A DNA stretch of 64,000 bases from Coptis chinensis (Eukaryota > Streptophyta > Magnoliopsida > Ranunculales > Ranunculaceae). A program made the translations under genes and the position numbers. The first letter of the stretch is position 1. Every line of letters starts with the position of its first letter. The notes beneath the pieces were generated by a model, which made no database searches, was not told the DNA's origin, and saw only the letters and a program-made list of their open reading frames with translations. Shown here piece after piece: positions 1-11,591 of this stretch. The stretch is from positions 36,739,001-36,803,000 of the forward strand of contig CM027378.1 of NCBI GenBank assembly GCA_015680905.1, in the 5' to 3' direction.

Positions 1-1238
1 ATTTGTGTTGTTTGGCTAAGAAGGACGGAGGTTTCGGTCTTCGAGACATGAGTAGTTTTAATCAAGCTTTGTTGGGTAAGTGGTTGTGGCAATTTGGAGA
101 GGAACGTCAGAGTTTGTGGAGAAGAGTGATTGTGTCCCGCTTCGGGGAAACTTATTTTGGATGGGATAGTGGTTCGGTTCGTATCTCTTATGGTTGTGGG
201 GTTTGGAGAGGAATCGTTAATGTTTTTCCTATGTTTCTGAAAGGTGTCCGGTATAAGCTAGGGTTTGGTGACAAAATTCTTTTTTGGGTGGATAGTTGGT
301 TAGAGGGAGGTTCACTTGCCAACAGTTATCCCTTGTTGTTTGGCTTGTCTAGCTTCAAAGGTAAACCGGATACAGATTGCATGGTTAGAACTAAGGTTGG
401 TATATCGTGGAATCTAGATCTTCGCAGAGCTCTGAATGACTGGGAGATCGATGTGTTAGCTTTCCCTTATGGCTAGGCTTGATGCGCTACTTTCTATGAC
501 GCAAAATTGTGATAAGAGAGTGTGGTACCCGAGTAAAAAATGTACTTTCTCTGTTAAGTTTTTTTATTTCAGCACTCCTACTTGGTCAAATTCTCATAAT
601 CGTTGCGCTCCTATTCTAAAGTCCCCACCAATATTTCTATCTTTGTTTGGACAGTCTCTCTAGAGTGTATTCTTACCATTGATAATCTTCGGAAGCGTAA
701 ATAAATTATTGTGAACTACTGTCAATTGTGTAGGAAAGATGGTGAATCTGTAAATCATGTTTTGTTGGAGTCCTTTTCTTGGAACATTTGGTCTTCTTTC
801 CATTTAGAATCTTATTTTTATTGGGCGAGTCCTGGGTGGATTTGTTGAAAGGTTGGGGTCATGGTCCTTTTACCTTATCAGGCAATCGTCTTTGGAGCTT
901 GTTACCATTTGCTATTCTCGGAGTATTTGGATTGAGCGAAATCATCGACACTTTGAAAGCATTTCTGCATCTAAGCAGGAGCTTATCATATCTATTAAGG
1001 TTTTATTATTTCAGTAGTCTAAGATTTTTAAAGAGTTTAGGAGTATCCTTTTTGAGTATTTTGTGGTGAGGTGGGATAGGTTTTTGTATTTAGAAGTAGA
1101 ATAATTTATAGTTCTTGGGTTAGCCTCCTGAGACTATGTTTTTAGTTTTATTTTGTTTCTTTGTAATAGTAGGCTTTCTCGACACTTTCTTTTCACTTTT
1201 AATGAGATTTCAACTTTACCAAGCAAAAAAACAAAAAA
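1..1238 (+). mobile_element. LINE (non-LTR retrotransposon) remnant A, 3' end of ORF2
   Basis: The frame open from position 3 to 476 reads as the end of a plant LINE reverse-transcriptase polyprotein. It has the GGFGLRD block, then NQALLGKWLWQFG and a GVWRGI segment, the usual lead-in to the zinc-binding (zf-RVT) domain. The reading continues in other frames; around 720-790 a CQLC...NHVLLE segment matches the zf-RVT Cys/His pattern. At least two frameshifts and a stop make it non-functional. An A-rich tail (about 1205-1238, after TTACCAAGC) closes the copy. The 5' part lies outside the window. It probably sits in the last intron or 3' side of the HP30-like gene to its right. Confidence 0.85.
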
Positions 1239-1240
1239 AA

Positions 1241-3535
1241 GTCATATAGGGGTTTGAGACAACATGATCCTCTCTCCCATATTATTTTCATTCTCTGTAT
1301 GAAGATTCTGTCTAGAATTCTCCCTTTCAAAGTGCCTTTATCCCCCTAATAGACAAATCAGTAACAATATTATTATTTCTCATGAAATCATGCACACCCT
1401 AAAGTTGAAGAAAGGGAAGTCTAGGCTCATGGAAATCAAATTTGGTATGTCCAAAGCCTTTGACAAAGTCAACGGGAACACCATTCTTACCACTCTCTCC
1501 TCCATGGATTTTGAAAAATAAGTTGTACATCTTATTATACAACGCATTACCTCCCCTCAATTTTCCACCATAGTTAATGGCACCTTTTATATAGGGGTTT
1601 GAGACAGTGATCCTCTCCCTTACAATTTTTCATTCTCTGTACAGAGGTTGATTGTTGACAACAAGTGGCATGGAGTTCAAATTTCTAAAAATAGTTAACC
1701 ACCCCCCCCCCCCCCCCCAAAAAAAAAATTCTCATCTGTTGTTGGCGATGGGGAACATACTCAGATGAAGCTAGAGAACTCCTTGAAGCTTTAAATACAT
1801 TTTTTTAGCATCACTGGTCAGGAGATTAACCTGGCATCTTAGCAAGAATATAGCATCAAGCAAGTACTCAAAATGAGGACTATTCAGATTGGAGAGAGAT
1901 ACCTTGGCTCTCCACTGTTTCTTGGAAAACCAAAAATCTGAGATCTTTAATGAACTAATCTATATACTCAATTATAGAATCTCAGGCTGAAAGAGTAAAT
2001 TACTCTCAGGCAACCGTAACTGTGCTCACAAAATCCATATACTGTACCCTGTTATACCTCCCTTCCATATGAGCACCATTTTGTTGCCACAAAAAGTTCT
2101 ACGATCAATGCTTTCCAAAGAGACTTTTGGTGGGACACAAATCCAGGTAAGAAGCACCCTCTTCATCTCAAAACTGGGGGTTCATATGCCAATCTAAAAG
2201 AGGTGGGGGATTAGGTATAAGAAACATGGAGTTCAACAGCAATGCTCATCAGAGTAGAACCATTTGGAACATTATTACTAACCCCTCTTCTTTCTTATCG
2301 CAGCAGCTAAAAGGTAAATATTTCAATCCATAAATGTTCTGAATTCTACTCCTAAACAAGGCTTTTCTTGGTTAAGGTATCTATGCAAAAAAAATTCAAG
2401 CATATAAAAGTCAACTTAATGTGGCAAACTGGTACAGGCACGAATACAGACACATTTGGAATGATTCTTGAATTCTTGACAGTACTTTAGTAAGATTCCT
2501 ACTGCCATCACTCCTAATACCGAGCACAGATTTGTGTCAGACGACATCATCCCTCATACTAGGACTCGGTATATAAGCTTGTTGAATCAGCTCTCTGACA
2601 ATCACACCAGCCAACTCATCCAAAATATTCATCTTTCTAGAAGTCAACTAGAAGAACTTATGTGAAATTTAAACGAAAATAGTAAGCACTCGGTCAAGTC
2701 AATGTATGATGTATCAGACTCTCATCTCTCAACATACAAATCCCACATGTCCACACCAATCTTCCATTCTGACACAACACTCACTACCCCAAAGCCTCCC
2801 TCTTTGCTTGGAAATGCTACTATGAGATTGTCTCTACAAGAGAACACCTTGCACAACCATTCTGACAAGTCATGCATGTTGTGTGGCACAGCCATAGAAT
2901 CCATTCATCATCTTCTTTTGAATTGGCATTTTACGAAAGCAATGTGGTATCTTATTCCCTGGCAAATAAGACTGACACAATTTCAAAGCTTGCAGGTCAA
3001 GGATTGATCTATGGTATAATCAACGAACTGGGTGGTTCATTGATAGAATTATTTGGACTAAATACTGCCTATTTTTGTGTTTGGAACATTTGTCTTATAA
3101 GATGCTCAGGGTACCACAACAAAAGACCACCGAACTTGTTTTCAAAGATGGCAAACAAGTTCTTTGTGGCATCAGAAATCTTGAAACTCAATTCTGCAGG
3201 CAACTATCACCAAGATAGTCCACTGGATCCCACCAGAAAAATAATTCTATGAACTTAAAACTGATGCTTGTTTTAAACATTGCAATATTTCTAGTTATGG
3301 CTATACCAACAGAGATTGTAATGGTGATTTTACTGCAAGGGGAACTGAACAAGGAAGGTACCTCACAGCTAAAGCAGAAAGCAGAGAGATGCTCCAAGCA
3401 ACCAATGGAGCAGGAAATTCAATTACACACACCTAGATAATACATTATCCAATGATAATTTTTCTACTATAGATAATGTTCTAATAAGTGGGTCAAGAGA
3501 TCAGGAGACAAAGTAGCTCATGCTTTATATCAGTG
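1241..3535 (+). mobile_element. LINE remnant B, heavily decayed RT to RNase H
   Basis: This is a second LINE copy directly after the first one's A-tail, on the same strand. Pieces in several frames follow RT order: KKGKSRLMEIKFGMSKAFDKV near 1400-1480, an RT block equivalent to GxRQGDPLSP (damaged) near 1595-1650, a thumb/connection region with the KETFWWD and GGLGIRN type blocks around 2120-2230, and a zf-RVT CMLCG...HHLLL segment at 2870-2925. An RNase-H-like stretch from 3260 ends with KVAHAL near 3510. There are many stops and indels, and a C-tract plus A-tract at 1701-1728. No active protein is possible. Confidence 0.8.
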
Positions 3536-3540
3536 AAGCT

Positions 3541-4290
3541 ACCTAAATGACTTATCTACACAAAAGCGGACCTACACATTGAGTGATTCTATTTTGTGGA
3601 GAAGATACCCCTACCACGTAGATCATGTCCACCAAAAATCAATTCATTTCGATATGTCTAACCATGGCTAATCTGTTTTACAAAATTGTAAACCGTTGAA
3701 AAACTTGCAAAGTCAAACACAGCCTTCGACAAGGCTAGACATATTCGATTGAGCAGAATTTTTGTGGAGATGCTATCAACGTGGAGGATATCATATCCCC
3801 TAAAAATCAGCCCCTAACTCTTTGTGTGGGTCCATTTTAAGTAGGGAAGTCATTTAGGGGTGATAAGGTAACCCGAGTGTGTGTGTGTGTGTGTGTATAG
3901 AGACAGAGAAACCAGTTATATGAACTCCGAAAAAAATCCACCATGAAAAGCAATGAATTAGAAGCTGGTTTTTAGTGGATTTGTTCTCCCCACAACAAAG
4001 ATCATCCTCAAAAAAAATCAGCTCATTTGAAGATGTCTAACCGTAATGAAATTTGTTTAGAATGTTATAAAGTTATCCAACTTTCCAGATTTTTTTAATT
4101 TCGAAACAACTTTTGACAAGGTTAAACATCTTCGGCAGAGCTGATTTCCAGTAGGGAGCTCCATTATGAGAAGACTATCGTCACCAAAAATCAGCCCTCA
4201 ATTCATCTTAGAAGTCCTCTTTTGGTGTGGAGTTCATTTGGAGTCATTCTAAGGTGGAGTTTATATGTGTGTGTGTGTGTGTGTGGCAGT
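3541..4290. repeat. Diverged direct duplication of about 380 bp, each copy ending in a TG microsatellite
   Basis: Two related blocks, about 3541-3900 and 3960-4285, share in order an ATCATxxxCACCAAAAATCA-type segment, GATGTCTAACC, a TCGACAAGG/TTGACAAGG segment, AAAATCAGCCC and a final (GT)n run (3880-3897 and 4265-4284). The copies are strongly diverged. Nothing coding was seen, and no exon of the HP30-like gene could be found here. It may be part of an unidentified transposable element. Confidence 0.6.
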
Positions 4291-4426
4291 GTGGGTGTGT
4301 TGATTACCAAAAAATAAAACAATAAAAAATAAATATAAAATAAGTTCAAAGTTATTATTGTTACCACAGAATATAGAAAAGGAACGATCAAACTTTTCAG
4401 ATGAGACTGCTTTATAATATGCTCAC

Positions 4427-6175
4427 CTTAAAAAGGCCACCCTGCACAAGTGCAAAGAAAAGTCCCGAAGTGAGTACATTAGCCGCTTGATTAGGGCCCC
4501 CCATGCCACTCACCAATGAAAACATGGCTCCAGAGCCAAAAGCCGCCACCATGCTGCAAGAATAATCATTTCAGTAATTACCAGAATAAAGAAGAATTAA
4601 GAAGTAAATGGTTATCTAATATGTGACACATGACATGATCACTAGATAAGGAATAAAAGACACATTATATCTGTTTGTTCGGAGGAATTTGATAATATGC
4701 TGCGATCAGACCCAAATCCTCACTATTGCAACACAAGCACTATCACATTGCAAAACAACATTTATGTCTACACAGTTAAATGTATTTGTAGTGAAGAAAA
4801 ATCATTTACAAAAGGTTATTAGAACATTTACTATTCAGTGCACTCTGTTTCATCCGACTGAACCTAAATTCCTTTATTCAATCAAGAAGGGAGTTATTCT
4901 CCTGTATTGTACAAAAGCAAAGTTCTAAGGAAGCACTAAAACTCATTATAAGCAAAGTTACATTCACACGGATACGAGTGTCCCTACCTGACACAGATAG
5001 AAGTGTTTGACAGGGCAAAATTAAAAACTGAGGCATATCACATACAACATGTGTGCGATATGTGTATGTGGGTATGTATCCAACTCGGATTATTGTTAAA
5101 ATATGGCGTGCCCATGTAACATACATTATAAGGGGAAAAAAATTACAAAAAACTATTTTTATCAGGTGCATTTTAATCGACTGGTTGAAGTGGCAATCAC
5201 ACCGCGAAATTGTTTTGATCAGGCAGACATGAGCAGCAGTAAGTCTCGGGACATTGAAAGACCACCAAACTGATGTTCAGTAAGAACATTCCACAGCCAA
5301 TTGTATTAAACCCATGAATAAAGTAGAATTTTATACAGATAAACCCACATCTCCTAACAATTGAATCCTCAAGTTTATCTAGTGAAAAATGACATTCAAA
5401 TAAAATTCCAAAAATTACAAATTACAAACCAAGAAACGTGACACCGTTACAGCTTCAACCCTATAGGTTTACAATTCCAACCACAATTATGTAGAACTAT
5501 GCACTGAAAAGTGTGCCTACACAGGCCAAGGCTCACACCTCAGAGCCTAGGGTCTAGCATCATTCGGTTGGTAACACACAAATACTTGTCAATTAACTCT
5601 TACTAGTAAATTTCAAATGTCTCAAGGTTTTTTACCAAGTAAGCATACCTGGACTGAACATCCTCTTTGCCACGGATTCTTTTCATAACACAAGAAATAC
5701 CCGCATTGACACCTGTCATTACAGCAAAATTACGCGCTTGCACCATCGGTCCACCACTCAAAGCCTGAATAACCCAAACCCATCAATTACATTCAAAATT
5801 CACCTGAACTAGTTGATTTTAACCAAAACAAGCAGCAAGTACCTGGGCTTGCTGAAGTGAAGCCATGGCTTGAGGATTAAGAGCAGCTTCAGGAGAAGGA
5901 GTTGGAAATGCAGACGTAACATCAGAAGTGAGAGTGCCCATAAATCCACCAATAGCAGCGCCTTGGACTGCACTCGTGGCAGTGACTACAGCGGCTTCGA
6001 CTGGTAATGATTGTTTAGCGAGCCATGCACGGAAGCCGGATTCTAAGACTTTAAATTTTGTTTGGAGTTGAACTATGGGATTAGCAGGTGGTAATAATAA
6101 TCCTAGTTGTTTATTTGGAGTATTATGATTGGCTAATACTACTACACCGCTGCTATCGACTTTTTGTTCCATCAT
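4427..6175 (-). CDS. HP30/TRIC-type import translocase (Tim17/22/23 family), 5' three exons only
   Basis: Three exons with GT-AG borders join in phase: 6175-5843 (111 codons), 5764-5649 and 4553-4427, giving about 192 residues. The start is the first of two adjacent Met codons. After a variable N-terminus come VQLQTKF, LESGFRAWLAKQSLPVEAAV and a glycine-rich GAAIGGFMGTLTSDV membrane segment. Exon 2 carries RNFAVMTGVNAGISCVMKRI and exon 3 GSGAMFSLVSGMGGPNQAAN. This order matches the plant HP30-1/HP30-2 (TRIC1/TRIC2) proteins, about 260 residues, described as components of import of tRNA into mitochondria and of transit-peptide-less proteins into chloroplasts. Exon 3 ends at a good donor (AAG|GTGAGC), so translation should continue into the C-terminal SAM domain. 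That part was not found to the left and is either outside the window or lost. Assignment to HP30 rather than another Tim17-family member rests on the motifs quoted. Confidence 0.85.
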
Positions 6176-7688
6176 CCTTTTTTTTTGTTAGAGCGGCGTT
6201 GAAACAAACGAAGAAATAATTTGGATGGATAAAAAGAGTGTATATATTACAAGAAAGGGTTTTGAATTAATTTCGTTTTATTAGTAATTTGGATCGCCTC
6301 CTTTTTTTAAGCCGTTGACATTTTTTTTCTACTTTGGTTTGACTTAGTACTGGGTTACTTTAAGCCCAGTCCATTTGACAGAATATCCAGCTTGTACATC
6401 GGTTTGATCAAGTACTGGGTCACTTTAAGCCCAGGCCCATTTGAACAGCATTTCCAGCTCCGAAACCAAATTTTAAGTCCATATAAACTAATCTAACTCC
6501 TATAAAGAAAACGAGGGCTTCAACAGTAAATTCATCACGCAATTAATTTGTTTTCTGATTTTACCCCTTGTCAAACACGAATATTACAGCTCATGTCATT
6601 TTTTGTTTTATTTTTTTTATTTTGTCTTTTCACAGGAGTAAAATGGTAGTTTCACGTCTATAAATTAATGAAAAATAAAATAAAATTGGGGATTGTTAAC
6701 GTGGCAGAGACACGTACAAAGAGACTAGTTAGCATAATGTGCGTAGCATTTTAGCAATATAGCTGTGAAATTACAAAGCCACGCGTATTTTTCTTTCACT
6801 TGGGCGGGTCCTTGATGTGACGGTTCTTTCTGGAACTTATAAATTTGCCCCTATACAATATTAACACATATGCTATTGGCAAATTACCGTTTTGCCCACA
6901 AAAAAACAAATATGACATTTGGAAAAATACCATTTTGCCACTCCCAAAAGTCAAAAAAATAATAAAAAATCGTGAAATTAAGAAATTGCCACCTGAAATC
7001 ACAAAATAATGATTTTGCCACTGTATACAAAACAATGGATTTGTGTCCGACACGGGCATAAATGTCATTTCTCACTCTTAAAAAGCATTTTATGACACTT
7101 GTCAATCATTGGTGGTCTATTTTTGACAAAAAATAATAAAGTATTAAGCAAAATTACTTATTTATCCCTGTGACACAAAAACACTATTCATCAGACCGTA
7201 TATTTTCCTATAGCAATTCTAGTGTGCGTGTGATGTATGGGTGCGCAGTCATCTCGTACCTTGGTTATAGACTTTGTGGGGCAATGCACTCTCACCCCCT
7301 TGGTTATTAGAGGGCCCAAATGCTGGAGCACAAGTACAGCAGGCATATGCTAGATTTTGCATATTTTTCTAATACTAGTACATAGGCTGTGGCGTACGAC
7401 ATTGAAAAGCCCAATTGAAGCCCACCCAGCAAAAACTTGATTAAAAAAGCCCAACCGCCCACCAAAGAGTCCATTAGTCTTTGTTGACTTCAATAATGAT
7501 TTACTAGTCTTGTTGCCCTTTTATTATCCTGCGCACACTCCATAAGCCCTTAGATCCGTCATGTCATAAGTTAGATTCAAAAGTTAGGTTCCTTTTTAGT
7601 TTTTACTAGATTTTGGACTCGGACATACGTCCGAGATCTATTAAATATTTTCTGTGCTGAAAATACTTTACAAAATGTCTCACACAAA
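6176..7688. other. Upstream region of the HP30-like gene with a local duplication
   Basis: This stretch lies upstream of the HP30-like start codon and should hold its promoter. An imperfect tandem duplication (about 6336-6391 and 6401-6459, period near 65 bp) shares AGTACTGGGT and CTTTAAGCCCAG. The rest, 6460-7688, is AT-rich with no convincing gene; short minus-strand ORFs near 6796-7105 have low-complexity composition. Confidence 0.5.
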
Positions 7689-8345
7689 TTTTCGAATCAG
7701 AATATATTTTTATTGAAAATAAATCGAAATACGTTAATAACCAACGATTATGGTACATAATTACTTGGAAACTAATTAAGGAATCAAATTGAGATAGCCT
7801 CTTCACTTTGTGGTTTAGGATATTAATCCGTAATTTTCAAATAGAATTATCTTAAACTCGATCTAGCTTATATAATAGTTTTATTATATTTATGGTGATT
7901 TAGCGGCAAATTTTCGAATCAGAATATATTTTTATTAAAAATAAACCGAAATACGTTAATGAGCAGCGATTATGGTGCAAAAGTACTTGGAAACTAATTG
8001 ATCAAATTGAGATAGCCCATTTACTTTGTGGTTTAGGATATTAATCCATAATTTTCAAATAGAATTATATTAAACTCGATCTAGCTTGTATAATAATTTT
8101 CTTAGATTTATGGTGATTTAGCGGCAAATTTTTGAATCAGAATATATTTTTATTGAAAATAAACTGAAATACATTAATGAGCAGCGATTATGGTGCATAA
8201 GTATTTGGAAACTAAGGGATCAAATTGAGATAGCCTATTCACTTTGTGGTTTAGAACATTAATCTGTAATTTTCAAATGGAATTATTTTAAACTCGATCT
8301 AGCTTGTATAATAGTTTTATTAGATTTATGGTGATTTAGCGGTAA
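7689..8345. repeat. Tandem repeat, three copies of about 218 bp
   Basis: Copies begin near 7689, 7912 and 8128. Each starts with TTTTCGAATCAGAATATAT (the third with one change) and runs through GATTATGGTxCATAA, ACTTTGTGGTTTAGGA and CTCGATCTAGCTT to GGTGATTTAGCGG. Copies differ by scattered substitutions and short indels. There is no coding potential. AT-rich sequence without a recognised feature follows to about 8834. Confidence 0.85.
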
Positions 8346-8834
8346 ATCATCACCGTTCGGCTTACGTACTAATGTGTACAAATCACTAAAACAGATGGAT
8401 TGTTTCCATATCCTCAAAGAATACACTACTCCCACTTGAAAAGATTTATCATATGCACGTGTCCTACGAACGGGTGTCGTTATATTAAATTATTTTAAAA
8501 AAATATTAGCAACTATGCATAGTTATGAGATATGAAAATTATATTAATTACTCATTTAAATTTCTTGCACCACTCTCTATAAAAAGGAAGCACCAAACCT
8601 TGATAAAACTGGTCAACTTTTTTTTTATTGTTAGGTTTAATAATAGAAGTTTGATTGAAATTTTGTGAGAATGCCCATAATGGCTTAAGATAATATTGAA
8701 GCTACTTGAATAGCAAGGTATTCCCAATCACAATAAAAAGAATTATAATAAACACTACTTAAAATGCAAAACTATATTTGTCGAGACATTTATTCTCCAT
8801 ACATAAAATACAAATATGTTTTCGAGTTATTAGT

Positions 8835-10010
8835 TCAATGCATTTGCATCAAGTTTCTGATTTTCCATTAATTATTCTTTGAGGTTAGTTTAATGTAGTA
8901 CGTTGCATCCCGTTTCCAATTGCTCATTAATTATTCTTTGAGGTTAGTACAATGCAGTTTCATCAAGTTTCCGATTTCCCGTTAATTATTATTTGAGGTT
9001 AGTTTAGTGCAATTACATCCACTTTATGATTTCCCATTAGTTATTCATTCAAAGTTAATTCAAGACGCATTTGCATCCAGTTTTCGATGTTTCGTTAATT
9101 AGTCTTTGATATTAGTTCATTGCATTTGCATCCAGGTTCCAATCTCCCGTTAATTACTTTTTGAGGTTAGTTCAATATATTTGCATCCAGTTTTTGATTT
9201 TCCGTTAATTATTTTTCTAGGTTAGTTCGATAGTTTACCATTTCTATACAGTTTGCATACATGTAAGAGTCTGTTTGTATAAACTTACTTTCGTTTTGGG
9301 TTCCTAATTACTTGCAATTACTCATATGAGAAGGCTAAAAAAGTGGATATTTATGCTTTGAGGTCAGTGCGATGCAGTTACATCCGACTTCCGATTTCTA
9401 GTTAACCATTTTTTGATGTTATTTCAATGCATTTGCATCCAATTTCTGATTTCCCATTAGTTAATCTCTGATTTTAGTTTAATGCAATTGCATCCAGTTT
9501 TCGGTTTTCCGTTAATTATTCTTTGAGGTTAGTTCAATGCAGTTGCATATAATTTTCGATTTTATGTTGATTGTTCTTTGAGGTTAGTTCAATGCATTTG
9601 CATCAAGTTTCGATTTCCGTTAATTATTTTTAAGGTTAGTTCAATGCGATTACATCAAATTTCTGATTTCCGTTAATTATTCATTTAGGTTAGTTCGGTG
9701 TAGTTTCATCCATTTTTAATGTTTCATTAATTAGTCTTTGAGATTAGTTCATCAGATTTGGATCCAGTTTCCGATTTTCCGTTAATAGCTCTTTAAGGTT
9801 AGTTTAATACATCTGCATCTAGTTTCTGATTATTTATGCTTTGAGGTTAGTTCGATATAATTATATCTGGTTTCTGATTTCCCGTTAACTTTTCTTTGAG
9901 GTTATTTCAATGCATTCGCAATTAGTTTTCGATTTCCCACCAATTATTTTATGAGGTTAGTTCAATGCATCCAGTTTTCCGTTCCCCATTAATTGTTTTT
10001 TGTCGTTAGT
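8835..10010. repeat. Imperfect minisatellite, about 20 units of 50-60 bp
   Basis: A unit built from TTTGAGGTTAGTTCAATGCA, TTTGCATCCAGTTTC and CGATTTCCCGTTAATTATTC recurs head to tail, with single-base changes and variable unit length. One non-repeat interruption lies at about 9230-9350. No protein-coding reading frame is conserved across units. Confidence 0.85.
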
Positions 10011-10660
10011 TTCATTCAGTATTATATATATTTTAAAATATTTGTCATTATTGCTTTGCTTTTTTTTTTTTTTTTTTTTCATTTTCTATTATATATTTGG
10101 TATAATTGTTTTTAACTATGTTTTAAGGTCATGTTAAGGATATATTCGAAATAAGTCAGTGTTTTGTCATAGATACTAAAATTGTATGATTTGTAATAAA
10201 AAATTAGTTTATACAAATCACCTATATTTTAGCATTTTTTTTTTATTTGATCAAATATAAATTAGTTTATACAAATCACTTATTTTTTAGCAATTTTTTT
10301 TATTTGATCAAATATATAAGAATTGGAACACTAAAAGTGTTTGATTCGTAGTAATAGAAAATTACCTTCTACAAATCACCTATTTTTTTAGTAATTTTTT
10401 TTTATTTGATCAAATATATAAGAATTGGAAATACACTCAAACTCTCCAAATATAGAAATTAGAAATACACTCAAACTCTCCAAAGAGATTCAATATACGT
10501 GGGACTGTAGGCTATTAAAAAATATTATCTTTCATATTAGAGTGTCACATATGATAGAAAAAAAAGCTAACTCTCATATTAGAGTGCCACATAGGAGAGA
10601 TAAAATCCTCCTTTAAAGGTCTCTGCTTTAGTATATAGATAGTAGATATAAGGAAGGGTT
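10011..10660. other. AT-rich stretch with short direct repeats, no gene
   Basis: It has a poly-T run at about 10060-10079, then three copies of a segment containing TTTATTTGATCAAATATA (about 10235-10420). A short duplication of ATACACTCAAACTCTCCAAA lies at 10430-10485, and CATATTAGAGTGxCACATA occurs twice (10530-10592). It could be the edge of an uncharacterised element, but no termini were identified. Confidence 0.5.
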
Positions 10661-11041
10661 CTAGGGACATTTTATCTTGACACGTAAACAAATTCAAAAT
10701 CGTTAAGACATTTATAAGTTTTGGATTAGGCTAATTTTTTGTAGATATAATCTTATAACTATTCTAAACATTGTCACAAATAATAAAAAAAATCAAATTT
10801 TTTTAAACTTGCCAAATATAGTATAAAAAATGGTGAAAATGAATGGTCTACAATTAGCCAAATTTTGTAAATTATTAACTACATTTTGCAAGTTTTGAAT
10901 TTTTTGATTTTTTTTATTATTTGTGACAATGTTTAGAATAGTTAGGAGATCATATTTACAAAATATTAACCTAATCCAAAACTTATAAATATCCTAACGA
11001 TTTTGAGTTTGTTTACGTGTCAAAATAAAATATGTCCCTAG
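10661..11041. mobile_element. Fold-back MITE-like element, long terminal inverted repeats
   Basis: The first about 150 bp (from CTAGGGACAT) are repeated in inverted orientation at the right end (ending ATGTCCCTAG). Long matching blocks include GACACGTAAACAAA, TTTATAAGTTTTGGATTAGG and ACTATTCTAAACATTGTCAC. The arms make up most of the element, so single-stranded copies would fold into one hairpin. There is no ORF. A target duplication could not be fixed; the outermost CTAG palindrome allows a TA duplication. Confidence 0.8.
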
Positions 11042-11591
11042 TAAATCAAGTGAGTGGAGTGAACAGTATGAACCGAAGGGGGGTATGTAGACAAATAGTC
11101 ATTTGGTTGGTTTCTGGTTTGTCCTCATCTCTTCTCCCTCTCCGCTCACACTCCTCCCTCTCCCTCTCCGCTCACACCCCCACTGCATAGTATACAAAGG
11201 AGTGCCATGAGGTTGTTTGTCTCAAAATTTCGTATCCCAACTCCCAAGAGCCTCTCCTCTCAGACTTCTCAGTTATTAGGAATTGTCTCTCCTACCGTGA
11301 CTACCTTTCGCCTATCACTTGACTGTCTGACTTGACCACATAAGTCAAACGAAAGTACTGTACAGCGGTCAAATTGATTTACCGTGACAGTTCCTATTAG
11401 CGACTCAACCGTTTCAACGCTCAAACAAATAAAGATAGAAGAAACAATTATACATCTGTAATGTTTCGGAGTGAGATTAATACCTACGTATCATCACTAT
11501 ATACAGCAAAAGGCTTTGCCAATTACCTAACACTATACAAAGCAAAAAATGGATAAAATGAGTTAAATTACAGAGATGGTGCGGCTATGAT
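11042..11591. other. 3' flank of clpD
   Basis: This contains the region immediately downstream of the ClpD stop codon, so it includes the 3' UTR. At 11128-11185 there is a pyrimidine-rich direct duplication (CTCCCTCTCCGCTCACAC twice). No other gene was seen. Confidence 0.4.

Noticed and set aside
8835-10010. Regularly spaced repeats resembling a CRISPR array
   Set aside because: Repeats follow head to tail without unique spacers, units vary, and the DNA is plant nuclear.
8360-10640. Possible Helitron spanning the minisatellite
   Set aside because: No TC 5' end or CTRR 3' end with a terminal hairpin could be identified, and no helicase ORF is present.
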